A stretch of DNA of 36,241 nt from Streptomyces inhibens (lineage in GTDB: Bacteria; Actinomycetota; Actinomycetes; Streptomycetales; Streptomycetaceae), in NCBI RefSeq assembly GCF_003389455.1, contig NZ_QUAC01000477.1, forward strand, positions 1 to 36,241, in the 5' to 3' direction. Positions 25,240-34,507 of the stretch are shown here, piece after piece (within the stretch, counting starts at the first letter, position 1; every line of letters begins with the position of its first letter). Made by a program: the position numbers and the translations under genes. A model generated the notes under the pieces. It was given only the letters and a program-made list of their open reading frames with translations. It was not told the origin of the DNA and did not search any database.

Positions 25240-26316
25240 TCAGCCAAGTTGCGATCCGGTCTTCTCGAGCGCCTCGCCCACCGGCTGGTAGAAGGTCTCG
25301 CCGCCCGAGGAACAGGTGCCCCTGCCGCCGGAGGTCAGGCCGAGCGCGGCGGTGCCCTCGAAGAGCGAGCCGCCGCTGTCGCCGGGCTCCGCGCAGATGG
25401 TGGTCTGGATCAGACCGTCGACCGGTCCCTCCTGGTAGTTGACCGTCACATTGAGCGCGCTGATGTCACCGTTGCGCACCTGGGTGGTGCTGCCGCTGCG
25501 CTGCACCTTCTGTCCCACGATCGGATCGCCCGCCTTGGTGATGGGCTGTGTGCTGCCGTTGTAGAGATTCACCTCGCCGGGGTGCACCATGTCGGCGGCG
25601 GTGTACTTCGCGATGCCGAAGTCGTCACCGGGGAAGCTGCCGCTCTCCGTCACGGCGATCTCGGTGCCCCCCTGCGCGGCGGACCAGCTCCGCACCGCGT
25701 TGGCGCAGTGCCCCGCAGTCAGGAAGTACGGCTGACCGCCCTTGGTCACGTTGAAGCCGAGCGAGCAGCGCGCGCCGCTGCCCCAGATGGCGTCGCCGCC
25801 GCTGATCAGTGGCCGGAGCGTGTCTGTGGATGTCTTGAGCACAGCCCGGTCGCCGAGCGACGAGACGACCGTCCTGAGCTGCTGCAGTCTGTCGCCCTCG
25901 ACCGTACGGTCCGCGACGACGACCACCTTGTTGATCTTCGGGTCCATCGCCCAGGAAGTCCCGGGGATCGTGGCCTTTTCCTTGAGGGTCGCGCGGGCGG
26001 CGTCCAGTGAGGCGAGGGAATGCTTGACGATCCTGGCCTCGGCACCGGCCAGACGGGCCTTGCCCGCGGCGGCCTCGGTGGTCACATTCACGATGAGCTT
26101 GTGGTTCTCGGGGTCGTAGTAGGAGCCCGCCGCCTCCCCGCTGAGAGCGGAGTTGATCTCCCTGGCGCGGTGAGCGGCGATGGTGGCCGACGGGGGGTCA
26201 GGGGCAGGGCGGGGTGCGGCTTTGGCGCTCTGCAGGGTGAGTGCGGCGGTGAACAGGGCCACCACACCGGCAGCGGCGAGGACGGTACGAGGCGTCGGTA
26301 CGTATGTGCACTTCAC
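25240..26316 (-). CDS. Streptogrisin-like secreted serine protease
   Basis: A 358-residue S1 peptidase precursor of the alpha-lytic/streptogrisin group. A signal peptide (to about residue 34) and a propeptide of about 135 residues precede a mature domain that starts near ISGGDAIWGSGARCSLGFNV (residue 171), close to streptogrisin mature N-termini. The triad is His203 (LTAGHCAN), Asp232 (PGDDFGIAKY) and Ser314 (EPGDSGGSLF); four cysteines can form the two usual disulfides. It is predicted to fold with its propeptide and self-cleave after export. The start is GTG at 26316 with AGAGG six bases upstream. The reading frame extends further upstream, but those codons lack a signal-like sequence. An IS remnant lies 138 bp upstream. 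Confidence 0.9.
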   Translation of the reverse strand: MKCTYVPTPRTVLAAAGVVALFTAALTLQSAKAAPRPAPDPPSATIAAHRAREINSALSGEAAGSYYDPENHKLIVNVTTEAAAGKARLAGAEARIVKHSLASLDAARATLKEKATIPGTSWAMDPKINKVVVVADRTVEGDRLQQLRTVVSSLGDRAVLKTSTDTLRPLISGGDAIWGSGARCSLGFNVTKGGQPYFLTAGHCANAVRSWSAAQGGTEIAVTESGSFPGDDFGIAKYTAADMVHPGEVNLYNGSTQPITKAGDPIVGQKVQRSGSTTQVRNGDISALNVTVNYQEGPVDGLIQTTICAEPGDSGGSLFEGTAALGLTSGGRGTCSSGGETFYQPVGEALEKTGSQLG

Positions 26317-26454
26317 GTCAAACCTCTGCTGGGGTCGGGCCGGTCGATGAGTCTGTGGGCCTGGACCGTCACTCGTCGCTTGTCCTGCGCCCTGCCTTCG
26401 AAAAACCGGCGGCGCGCCGCAGACGTCCTGACGGCGTGGCACGCCGGCGCGAAC

Positions 26455-26877
26455 TTATTCCTTTCCTGCCCCTGCTCGGCGCCACACCCGCCCGGCGCCA
26501 GATCGGCGGGAATCACCTGTACGGCCGGTGGCGTCGGAATCGAAGGCGGGTGGCCTGCCGCCGTGGCAGCCTTTTGCGGGCGCCGGCCGAGTGCTGGTGC
26601 GCCCGCACGATCGACGAATCGATGCTGATGACCCATTCACCGGCTGCCCGTCGTCCTTGGCCTGCACCGAGTGAAGGATCTTGTCCCAGGTGCCGTCAGC
26701 CGTCCACCGCCGCAGCCGCTCGTGCGCAGTTTTCCACGACCCGTATCGCTCCGGCACGTCCCGCCACGGAGCCCCGGTGCGCAGCTTCCACAAGATCGCG
26801 TTGATCACCGTGCGGTGATCACGCCACCGACCACCACGAACAGCCCCGGCGGCAGCAGAGGCGAAATCGCCTACCAC
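26455..26877 (-). pseudogene. IS5-family transposase remnant, frameshifted and truncated
   Basis: The first 75 codons match the N-terminal DUF4096-type domain of IS5-family transposases (HRTVINAILWKLRTGAPWRD, YGSWKTAHERLRRW, GTWDKIL). The frame is then lost around 26635-26660. In another frame the sequence continues as EWVISIDSSIVRAHQHSAGA, the segment with the first catalytic Asp. The downstream DDE portion is missing and no inverted repeats could be recognised. It is an inactive scrap that marks a rearranged boundary. Confidence 0.85.
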
Positions 26878-26955
26878 GCAACATCAGTCAACGCACCCCG
26901 ACGCACCCCGCCATCATCAACCATCCGCAGACACCCACAGAACACGCCCTGGCCG

Positions 26956-26982
26956 ACCGACCATGTCTTCGGCATGGTCGGT
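26956..26982. promoter_or_regulatory. 10-bp hairpin upstream of the second P450
   Basis: ACCGACCATG (26956-26965) pairs with CATGGTCGGT (26973-26982) around a 7-nt loop. It ends within the first SARP-like heptamer. It may terminate transcription arriving from the left or be an operator. Confidence 0.5.
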
Positions 26983-27009
26983 GTCAGAGCCGTGTCAGTC
27001 GTATGTCAG
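26981..27009 (+). promoter_or_regulatory. Three heptamer direct repeats at 11-bp pitch, SARP-type operator
   Basis: GTGTCAG (26981), GTGTCAG (26992) and ATGTCAG (27003) are spaced exactly 11 bp apart on the coding strand of the P450. Heptamers repeated on one helical face at 11-bp spacing just upstream of a -10 region are the hallmark of SARP activator sites. A weak -10 candidate, GATCGT (27020-27025), follows. A SARP gene lies about 4 kb downstream. Confidence 0.7.
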
Positions 27010-27056
27010 GGCCGTCGGCGATCGTGGCTGCAACAACCGCCACGAAAGGCAATCCG

Positions 27057-28283
27057 ATGAGTCAGCCGGTTCCCATCCCGCACGGCCTCCCCATGGAGCG
27101 CGATGCGGGCCCCTTCGCCCCGCCCCGCCAAATCACCCGGCTGCGCGAGGCTCGCCCCGTCAGTCCCATGGTCTTCCCCGACGGTCACGAGGGCTGGCTC
27201 GTCACCGGCTACGACGCGGTCCGCCAGCTCATGGCCGACACCCGGTTCAGCTCCCGCCAGGACATCGGCATTCTCCACATGCCGTACGAGACCCCCGGCA
27301 TGCCCGCCCCCACCGAACCGTCTCCGCAGATTCCGGGCATGTTCATCGCCATGGACCCGCCGGACCACACCCGGCTGCGGCGCAAGCTCACCGGCGCCTT
27401 CACCGTCAAACGCATGAAGCAGCTCGAAGAGCACATCATCGACATCGCCGAGCGGCAACTGGACGAACTGGCGCGCCTTACCCCGCCGGTCGACCTGGTC
27501 AAGGAGTTCGCGCTGCCGGTGCCCTCGCTGGTGATCTGCGAACTGCTCGGTGCCCCGTACGCGGACCGGGAGACCTTCCAGGTCAACTCCGCCAAGTTCT
27601 TGGAAAAGGACGTGTCGCTCGATGAGAAGATGGCCGCGTACGGCGCACTGAACACGTACCTTTCCGAACTGGTCACGCGCAAACGCGCCGCCCCCGGCGA
27701 AGACATACTCTCCGACCTGGCCCGCCATGACGACCTCACCATCGAGGAGCTGACCGGCATCGCCTTCCTGCTGCTGTTCGCGGGCCACGAGACCACCGCC
27801 AACATGCTGGCACTGGGCACCTTCGCGCTCCTGGAGCACCCCGAGCAGCTGGCCGAACTGCGCGCCAACCCGGACCTGATGCCCGGCGCCGTCGAGGAAC
27901 TCATGCGCTACCTGTCCATTGCCGACATCTTCTATCGCTACGCCACGGAGGACATCGAACTCGGCGGCGAAATAATCGGCAAGGGATCGACCGTCGTTGT
28001 CTCACTGCTGGCCGCCAACCACGACCCCCAGCGCTTCGACAACCCCGACACCCTGGACATCCACCGCAAGGCCCGCGGTCACCTGTCCTTCGGCCACGGC
28101 ATCCACCAATGCCTCGGCCAGCAACTGGCCCGCATCGAGATGCGCGCCGGTTTCGACGGACTGCTGCGTCGCTTCCCGACCCTCAAGCTCGCCATCCCCG
28201 CCGGCGAGGTGAAACTCAGGACCGACATGAATATCTACGGCGTCCACGAACTGCCGGTCACCTGGACGGAAACGGCCCGATAG
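27057..28283 (+). CDS. Cytochrome P450, CYP105/CYP107-like
   Basis: A 408-residue soluble bacterial P450. The heme loop is FGHGIHQCLGQQLARIEM with Cys352 as ligand. The I-helix motif is AGHETT (242-247) and the K-helix ExxR is ELMR (281-284). The sequence style fits the CYP105/CYP107 groups that hydroxylate macrolides, other natural products or xenobiotics. The start is ATG at 27057 with AAAGG seven bases upstream. No ferredoxin gene follows, so electrons must come from redox partners encoded elsewhere. Three SARP-type heptamers lie upstream, suggesting pathway-specific activation. The gene stands between an IS remnant and a truncated permease, so it may be a survivor of a larger cluster. Confidence 0.87.
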   Translation: MSQPVPIPHGLPMERDAGPFAPPRQITRLREARPVSPMVFPDGHEGWLVTGYDAVRQLMADTRFSSRQDIGILHMPYETPGMPAPTEPSPQIPGMFIAMDPPDHTRLRRKLTGAFTVKRMKQLEEHIIDIAERQLDELARLTPPVDLVKEFALPVPSLVICELLGAPYADRETFQVNSAKFLEKDVSLDEKMAAYGALNTYLSELVTRKRAAPGEDILSDLARHDDLTIEELTGIAFLLLFAGHETTANMLALGTFALLEHPEQLAELRANPDLMPGAVEELMRYLSIADIFYRYATEDIELGGEIIGKGSTVVVSLLAANHDPQRFDNPDTLDIHRKARGHLSFGHGIHQCLGQQLARIEMRAGFDGLLRRFPTLKLAIPAGEVKLRTDMNIYGVHELPVTWTETAR

Positions 28284-28340
28284 AACCGTCGGCCGAGCGC
28301 GTCACCTGTGTAGGTTCAACATCGACGTCGACTCCCCATC

Positions 28341-28661
28341 GTGCTGCTCAGCTTCGCGGCCGGCTGGCTCACCGTCGCCCTGGGGTTGGCCTCGAAGAAC
28401 GCGGAGTCGGCCGGCATGGCCACCGTGCCGCTGATCATGCTGCCGTTCCTGAGCAGCGCGTTCGTGCCCGCCGACACGATGGGGACCGGTGTGCGGCAGT
28501 TCGCGGAGTACCCGCCCTTCACCCCGATCGTCGCAACGCTGCGCGGGCTGCTGTCGGGCAACCCGTCGACCGGCGACGCGATCACCGCTGTCGCCTGGTG
28601 CGTCGGGCTCGCCCTCCTCGGGTACGTGTGGGCGGTCTCCACGTTCAGGAAGCGAGCGTGA
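28341..28661 (+). pseudogene. Truncated ABC-2 type permease (DrrB-like), C-terminal fragment
   Basis: About 106 codons matching the C-terminal half of daunorubicin-resistance-type ABC-2 permeases: three hydrophobic segments and the conserved PLIMLPFLSSAFVPADTM and EYPPFTPIVATLRGLL. Full-length members have about 250 residues, and no ATPase partner or N-terminal half is present. The break lies close to 28335, after the P450. Its 3' end overlaps the convergent regulator gene by 17 bp, an arrangement likely inherited from an intact locus. It cannot form a working transporter. Confidence 0.8.
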
Positions 28662-31600
28662 CCTCGACCAGCTCAGACCAGCTGGTCCGCGCCCCCTCCA
28701 AAGCCGCCTCGGCGAACCGCGCGTCGCCGAGGCGGCGCCGCGCGCTCTCCTCGATCCGAGCCACGTCCGGGTGGGAGCGGTCCTGCAGCCCGCGCACGCC
28801 CGCGCTCGCCGCGAGCAGCCGCACGGCCTGCTCGTGCTCGTCGCGGCGCAGTGCCAGGTCCGCGACCCCGACGAGCACCTGCGCGACCACCGGCGCGTGC
28901 CCCGCCTCGGACGCCGCCTCGCAGGCCGCCGCGCGGTGCGCCCGGGCCTCGTCGAGGCCGTCGGCGAGGTAGCCGAGCAGGTCGTGCGTCACCGCGCGGA
29001 GGTTCGCCTGCTCCGCTTCGTCGCCCAGCACGGCCGTTGCGACGCCGAGTTGGTGGCGCGCCTCCTCGGCGTCGCCGCCCCACCGGGCGAGTTCCGCCTT
29101 CGAGAAGGCCAGCAGGGCCAGCGCGCCCGGCCAGGTGACCCGCTCCGCGCACCGCTGCGCCTCGGCGATGGCGGCCGCGGCGGCGTCCTCGTCGCCAAGG
29201 AGCCAGTACAGCCGCGCCTGCATCGACCGCATGCGGATGACGTCCTCGGTGGCACCGACCTCGGTGACGACCGCGATCGCCTGTTCGTAGTGCTCGCACG
29301 CGGCGGCGAACTCGCCGCGCACGGCGATCCGGTCCGCCAGCTCGCTCAGGGCGAACGAGATCCCGAACCGCTCGCCGAGCGCCCGGAACTCGGCGAGCGC
29401 CCTCTCCAGGTACGCGTCCGCGTCCCGCCCGTCGTGGCCGAGCATGATCCGCATCTTGCCCAGGTGCAGCCGGGCCAGCGCGCGCACCCAGGCGTCCTCG
29501 TCGCCAAGGAGCGATTCGAACGCGGGCAGGAACGCGTCCGGCGCCTGCAGCATGCGTTCCAGCGGGGCGACCAACCCGATCAGCGGGTGTCCGTCCTGAC
29601 TGCGCCGGCTGAACTCGTACGCCTTGTGGATCCACTCCGCGGCCAGGTGTTCGTCGCCCGGCCCGGAGGTCACGAACAGCGCTCCCAGGGCGTACACCGT
29701 GGCCCGGACGTCGTCGGTCACCTCGCCGGGCGTCCTGGTGGCCGCGGTGATCAGCTCGATGCCCTCGGTCTTGTGCCCGCCGAGCCACCAGTACCAGCCC
29801 GCGCCCGCCGCCAGCCGCATCGCCGCCTGCGCCTCGCCCGCCGCGAGCGCGCCGCGTATCGCCGCACCGATGTTGTCGTGCTCGGCCTCGAGCATGGTCA
29901 GCCACTCCAGTTGCTCGGCGCGGCGAAGATGCGGCTCCGCGGTCTCTGTGAGCTCGGTGAAGTAGACGAGATGCGCGTGGCGCGCCAGGTCCGATTCCTC
30001 CGCCTCCGCGAGCCGGTGGCCGGCGTACTCCTTGATCGTGCCGATCATGCGGTAGCGCGGGGCGCTGTCGCCCTCGGCGAGCAGCAGCGACTTCTCGGTC
30101 AGCGCGGTGAGCAGGTCGAGCACCTGCTCCTGCTCGACCGCGTCGCCCGCGCAGACCCGTTCGGCCGCTTCCAGGCTCGCCCCGCCGGAGAACACCGAGA
30201 GCCTGCGCAGGACCATCCGTTCGGCATCGGTGAGCAGCTCCCAGCTCCAGTCGACCACCGCGCGCAGCGTCTTGTGCCGCGGCAGCGCGGTCCGGCTGCC
30301 GCTGGTCAGCAGGCGGAACCGGTCGTCGAGCCGGTGGGCGAGCTGGTCGATGGACATGGTGCGCAACCGGGCCGCGGCCAGTTCGATCGCCAGCGGCATC
30401 CCGTCCAGCGCCCGGCAGACGCGCACCATCGTCGCCAGCGTGTGGGCGTCGGCCACGAGATCCCGGCGCACCGCCCCGGCCCGGTCCCGCAGCAGCTGGA
30501 CGGCGGGTGAGGACTCGATCTCGCCTGGGCCCGCGTCCCCCTCCGGCAGGGCCAGCGGCTCGACCGGCCACAGCGCCTCACCGGTGATGCCGAGCGGTTC
30601 CCGGCTCGTCGCCAGGATCCGCAGCCGCCGGCACTCCCCGAGCAGCTGGTGGGCGAACACCGCCGCGGACTCGATCACGTGCTCGCAGTTGTCCAGGATC
30701 AGCAGCGCCTCCCGCTCGCGGATCGCGGCGATGAGCCGGTCCGTCAGCTCCGCGTCCGGGGTCCCGCCGAGCAGGGCGTCCCGCAGGCCCAGCCCGGCGA
30801 GCGCCGACTGTGCCACGTCACCGTCCGCGCCGATGGCGGCGAGCTCCACCAGCCAGGCCCCGTCCGGCAGGTCGCCGAGCAGCGTGCGCGCGGTCTCCGT
30901 GGCCAGCCTGGTCTTGCCCGAGCCGCCCGGCCCGATCAGGGTGGTGAGCCGGTGTTCGGCGATGAGCTCACGGACCGCGGCGACATCGGCGTTCTTGCCG
31001 ACGAAGCTGGTGAGCTCGGCACGCAGGTTGGTCTTGCGGCTCTCCTCCCGCCGTCCCAACTCGCCCCGCAGCAGCGCGACGTGCAAAGCGGACAGCTCCG
31101 GCGAGGGGTCAACGCCCAGCGTGTCGGCCAGGGCCTCCTTCGCGCGCTGGAACACCAGCAGCGCCTCGCTGTCGCGACCGGCCGCGACGAGGGCGCGCAT
31201 CAGCGCGGCGACGAGCCGTTCCCGCACCGGGTGCGCGGCCACCAGGTCGGTCAGCTCCGTGACCATCTCCGCGCCGCGCCCGAGGGTGACCTCCGCGTCG
31301 ACCCGCTCCTCCGTGGCGGTCAGGCGCAATCCCTCCAGCCGGACCACCGCGGCGTCGAACGCGGCGCTGTCCTGCAGACCGACGTCCTGCATGGCCGCAC
31401 CACGCCACAGTTCGAGGGCCTCGCGCAGCAGCCGCACCCGCCGGGAACCGTCCTCGGTGCAGGCCTGGCCCGCGATGACGAGGCGTTCGAACCGCACGGC
31501 GTCGACGGCGTCGGGCTCCACCGTCAACCGGTAGCCGTCCGTCCGACCCTCGACCACCCCGTCCGGCAGTGCCTTCCGCAGCCGGGAAACCAAGCGGTGC

Positions 31601-31788
31601 AGGGCGTTCGTCGCATCGGCGGGCGGGTGCTCCCCCCAGATCCAGTCGACGAGCGACGCCTTCGGGACCGCGTGACCCGGCTTGAGCGCGAGGGCGATCA
31701 GCAGACCGCACAGCCGCGCGCCCGGCACATCGGCCAAGCCGCCGTCGTCCGTGCGAACCTCGAATGGACCCAGTATCCCGATCTGCAC
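28645..31788 (-). CDS. AfsR-like SARP regulator with NB-ARC ATPase and TPR domains
   Basis: A 1047-residue transcriptional activator. Residues 1-90 form an OmpR-type winged helix of SARP proteins (MQIGILGPFEVRTDDGG, ANALHRLVSRLRKALP equivalent). Residues 95-245 are the BTAD domain, and about 255-560 are an NB-ARC-like ATPase with Walker A (IGPGGSGKTRLATE) and Walker B (ALLILDNCEHV). The rest is helical and TPR-like. Such proteins bind heptamer direct repeats and recruit RNA polymerase to secondary-metabolite promoters. Start is GTG at 31788 with no clear ribosome site. Three heptamers at 11-bp pitch upstream of the P450 at 27057 are a candidate target. Its natural partner was probably the ABC transporter of which only a permease fragment remains. 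Confidence 0.88.
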   Translation of the reverse strand: MQIGILGPFEVRTDDGGLADVPGARLCGLLIALALKPGHAVPKASLVDWIWGEHPPADATNALHRLVSRLRKALPDGVVEGRTDGYRLTVEPDAVDAVRFERLVIAGQACTEDGSRRVRLLREALELWRGAAMQDVGLQDSAAFDAAVVRLEGLRLTATEERVDAEVTLGRGAEMVTELTDLVAAHPVRERLVAALMRALVAAGRDSEALLVFQRAKEALADTLGVDPSPELSALHVALLRGELGRREESRKTNLRAELTSFVGKNADVAAVRELIAEHRLTTLIGPGGSGKTRLATETARTLLGDLPDGAWLVELAAIGADGDVAQSALAGLGLRDALLGGTPDAELTDRLIAAIREREALLILDNCEHVIESAAVFAHQLLGECRRLRILATSREPLGITGEALWPVEPLALPEGDAGPGEIESSPAVQLLRDRAGAVRRDLVADAHTLATMVRVCRALDGMPLAIELAAARLRTMSIDQLAHRLDDRFRLLTSGSRTALPRHKTLRAVVDWSWELLTDAERMVLRRLSVFSGGASLEAAERVCAGDAVEQEQVLDLLTALTEKSLLLAEGDSAPRYRMIGTIKEYAGHRLAEAEESDLARHAHLVYFTELTETAEPHLRRAEQLEWLTMLEAEHDNIGAAIRGALAAGEAQAAMRLAAGAGWYWWLGGHKTEGIELITAATRTPGEVTDDVRATVYALGALFVTSGPGDEHLAAEWIHKAYEFSRRSQDGHPLIGLVAPLERMLQAPDAFLPAFESLLGDEDAWVRALARLHLGKMRIMLGHDGRDADAYLERALAEFRALGERFGISFALSELADRIAVRGEFAAACEHYEQAIAVVTEVGATEDVIRMRSMQARLYWLLGDEDAAAAAIAEAQRCAERVTWPGALALLAFSKAELARWGGDAEEARHQLGVATAVLGDEAEQANLRAVTHDLLGYLADGLDEARAHRAAACEAASEAGHAPVVAQVLVGVADLALRRDEHEQAVRLLAASAGVRGLQDRSHPDVARIEESARRRLGDARFAEAALEGARTSWSELVEVTLAS

Positions 31789-31800
31789 CCGCTGATCTTG

Positions 31801-31986
31801 TCATGGGCGTTTGGCAGGCATCCAGTTGCTGACAGGCTGCGGGATTTGTCGTCGTAATGGCCCCTGCGCAGGCGCGCCCACTGCGGCTGCCCGCTTCTCG
31901 CCGAGGTGCAGCAGGTACCGGCCCTCGTCGTTGACGAGCAGGGCCGCCGTGCTGGTAGGGACGGGCTGTGGCGTAGTCGTCTCCAC
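31801..31986 (-). pseudogene. NUDIX hydrolase remnant, N-terminal part only
   Basis: A 61-codon frame that begins like actinobacterial NUDIX proteins (TSTAALLVNDEGRYLLHLGEK) but loses similarity after about 33 residues. The NUDIX box GX5EX7REUXEEXGU is absent, whereas intact proteins have about 140 or more residues. GTG start, preceded by AAAGG. It lies 72 bp after the ABC exporter on the same strand, so an original exporter-NUDIX operon is likely. The break falls near 31890, close to the regulator gene start. Confidence 0.6.
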
Positions 31987-32058
31987 GGATACCGCCTTTG
32001 TGACGTAAGGGGGTTGGACGAACGGGGCTGAGCGCCGTCGCTCCGGCCGGTGCAGGGC

Positions 32059-34032
32059 CTACGAGCCCTGCGTTTCGGTGGATGTGGCGTCGGGGGATGG
32101 CGCGGTGGCGGGTTGGTGGGTCTCTCGTGTGTGCTGGTAGGTCCACAGTTCGCGGAAGAGGCCGGGTTGGGTGACCAGTTCGGAAAAGGTGCCCTGCTGG
32201 ACGATGCGGCCTTTGTCCAGGACCAGGACGCGGTCGGCGACGGCCACGTTGGTGAGCCGGTGGGTGATCAGGACGACGGCGCGAGTGGCGGCCAATTTGC
32301 GCAGGCCGGCGAAGATGCGGTGCTCGCCGAGCGGGTCGAGAGCAGAGGTGGGCTCATCGAGGAGCAGCAGGCCGGCGGGCCGGTGGAACGCCCGTGTGAG
32401 CGCGATGCGCTGCCACTGGCCCCCGGAGAGTTCCTGTCCGCCCAGCCAGTCGCGGGCCAGCACCGTGTCCAGCCCGGAGCGCAGCTCGGTGACCACCTCG
32501 TCGGCGCCCGATGCGGCGCACGCGGCGTGGATGTCGGCGTCACCGCCTTCGGTGGGCTGGCCCAGGGTGATGTTCTCCCGGGCGGTGAGCGGCCAGCGGG
32601 CGTAGTCCTGGGGCACCAGGGCGACCTGGGACCACATGGCGTACGGGTCGAGATCGCCGGTGGGCACGCCGTCCCAGGTGACCGAGCCGGTGGTAGGCAG
32701 GTACAGGCCGCTCAGGAGCTTGGCCAGGGTGGTCTTCCCGCTGCCGTTGTAGCCGACCAGCGCGACGACTTCGCCGCGCCGCAGGGTGAAGGAAACGCCC
32801 CGCAGCGCATCGTTCTTCGCCTCCTCGTACCGGAAGACGAGATCCTTCACGGCGATCTCCTGCGGCGGCTCGGGCACGAGGGAGCCGCGGATCATGCGGT
32901 ATCCACCGGCCTCCCGGAGGAATTCGGACCAGTCGTCCATGTAGAGACCGGTGCGCATGATGCGGGCCCCGCCGACGACCAGCCCACGAAGTGCCATCCC
33001 GACCGTCTGCAGAGCGAAGACGGCGGTGCCGGCGTGGCCGACGCTCATGCGGCCGGTGGCCAGCAGCCACACCACCGCCGCCCACACGGCCGCCGAGGCG
33101 ACCCCGCCGCAGAGCGCCCCGACCAAGGACATCCGTGCCCCCGTATCTGCGGCACGCCGGTCGGCGCGGTTGATGCGATCGGTGATGTGGCGGTATCGGC
33201 CGACGAGGAAGTCGGCCATGGTGCCGGCGCGGATCTGGTCGGCCGCATAGCGGTCGCCCACATGCCAGCGCAGGATCGACAGCAGCCGGTAGTCACCGTT
33301 GGACCGCAGCCGCGCCAGATAGCGCACGCGAGCGGCACTGACCTGCGCCACCGCCTGCGGGAAGCCGGCCAGCGCCAGCAGCGGCAACAGTGCCGGATGC
33401 AACGCTGTCAGCACGCCGGCACCGGCGACGAGGGACGCGAGCGAGGCGATCAGATCCTGTCCCTCGCTGACCAGATCCTGGGCGATCTCGGCGCCGCGGT
33501 CAGCGGCTTCCTTGCGATGGTTGAAGCCGGGGGCGTCGTACGCGGCCAACTCCACCTCGGTGACCGCCCGCAGCAGCCGTTGCTCAGCCTCGCGGCTCAT
33601 CTGCGGGCCCAGCCGGGAGGACAGCCACGCCACCGTGATGCCCAGCAGCGCCCGGGCTGCCGTCGCGCCCGCCAGCATGACGAGCGAGGGCCACGCGGCC
33701 AGAAGCCGACCGTAGATGTCGCCGCTGGACAACAGCGCCGCGATCGTGCCGCTGACCGCCAAGAGGCCCAGCGCCTGCATCGCGCCGGAGACGGCCTGGC
33801 AGACCAGCAGCCCCAGAGCCGCCCAGCGGTCGATGATCCAGGCCAGGGCGACGGAGCGGCGCACCAGTTGCGGCAGCCGCCGCGCCATGTCCACCAGCCG
33901 GATCTGTCGCCCGGCTTTCTCCCGGCTGCCGGTCCGGTCGACGAACTGCAGCTCCTCCCCACCGGTTGCTGCCTCACCAGGGTCCTGCTGCCCTTCCTCG
34001 CTTCGCGCACGGCGACGTCGCGTTCTCACCAC
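32059..34032 (-). CDS. ABC exporter, fused membrane and ATPase domains
   Basis: A 657-residue half-transporter. After a charged N-terminus of about 60 residues come six hydrophobic segments of an ABC exporter domain (about 65-390). The ATPase follows, with Walker A GYNGSGKTT, signature LSGGQWQR, Walker B GLLLLDEPTSALD and H-loop ITHR. All catalytic motifs are intact, and it would work as a homodimer exporting an unknown, probably hydrophobic or peptidic, substrate. It lacks a C39 peptidase domain, so it is not itself a double-glycine peptide processor. Translation starts at tandem GTG codons about 10 bases after AAGGAG. A truncated NUDIX gene follows on the same strand. Confidence 0.88.
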   Translation of the reverse strand: MVRTRRRRARSEEGQQDPGEAATGGEELQFVDRTGSREKAGRQIRLVDMARRLPQLVRRSVALAWIIDRWAALGLLVCQAVSGAMQALGLLAVSGTIAALLSSGDIYGRLLAAWPSLVMLAGATAARALLGITVAWLSSRLGPQMSREAEQRLLRAVTEVELAAYDAPGFNHRKEAADRGAEIAQDLVSEGQDLIASLASLVAGAGVLTALHPALLPLLALAGFPQAVAQVSAARVRYLARLRSNGDYRLLSILRWHVGDRYAADQIRAGTMADFLVGRYRHITDRINRADRRAADTGARMSLVGALCGGVASAAVWAAVVWLLATGRMSVGHAGTAVFALQTVGMALRGLVVGGARIMRTGLYMDDWSEFLREAGGYRMIRGSLVPEPPQEIAVKDLVFRYEEAKNDALRGVSFTLRRGEVVALVGYNGSGKTTLAKLLSGLYLPTTGSVTWDGVPTGDLDPYAMWSQVALVPQDYARWPLTARENITLGQPTEGGDADIHAACAASGADEVVTELRSGLDTVLARDWLGGQELSGGQWQRIALTRAFHRPAGLLLLDEPTSALDPLGEHRIFAGLRKLAATRAVVLITHRLTNVAVADRVLVLDKGRIVQQGTFSELVTQPGLFRELWTYQHTRETHQPATAPSPDATSTETQGS

Positions 34033-34507
34033 TGCTACTGCTCTCCTTCCACGGGTGGGTGTCGATCAGCGAGCGCATTGATCCCGATCAGTGAGCGAAC
34101 GGCGGAGGTGAGGCCCGGGCCGCGGAAGTACGGGCCAAGGCCCCGGCGCCGTCAACGGCACGACAGAGCCGGACGGACGAGCAGGCGGTGATTCGAACGG
34201 AGCGGGAAAGGGTGCGAGGTTCACGACTCCTCCGGATGGACGTGTGATGGGTACAGATGCTCTAAAGAACGGCCCGATCCACACCCCGTAACGGGTATCC
34301 CAGAGGCAGATTGTGGACGGATGTTCTAGTAATTGCCGGATGTTAAGGGGCACTTGGCTTCCGGGCGTCGACGGGTGATCGAACAATGCCCGTCACTCCA
34401 TCGAGGTATTGCCGAGGTGCGGTGTGGACGAGCGGGAGGTCGGTTCGGCGCCTGCGACGCCCGGTCGCCGATCCGGCGGGAAGCCTCATTTGTGCTTGTG
34501 CCGCCTC
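34033..34507. other. Intergenic region upstream of the ABC exporter
   Basis: About 475 bp between the ABC exporter start and the truncated sugar-binding protein. Short open frames on both strands show nothing recognisable. It includes the exporter promoter (AAGGAG near 34044) and is otherwise featureless. Confidence 0.5.

Noticed and set aside
26455..26877. Functional insertion sequence
   Set aside because: The transposase is frameshifted, lacks most of its DDE domain and has no visible terminal inverted repeats.
28489..30510. 673-codon plus-strand frame opposite the SARP regulator
   Set aside because: Shadow of the regulator's helical C-terminal part; its composition is Arg/Gly/Leu/Val-rich and matches nothing.
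32050..34191. 713-codon plus-strand frame opposite the ABC exporter
   Set aside because: The minus strand has every ABC motif; the plus frame is a complementary artefact.
34185..34210. Possible tRNA T-loop (GTTCGAATC on the minus strand)
   Set aside because: No matching T-stem, acceptor stem or anticodon arm around it.
34066..34386. Possible 106-codon minus-strand gene upstream of the ABC exporter
   Set aside because: Pro/Ser/Arg-rich translation, no ribosome site and no recognisable content.
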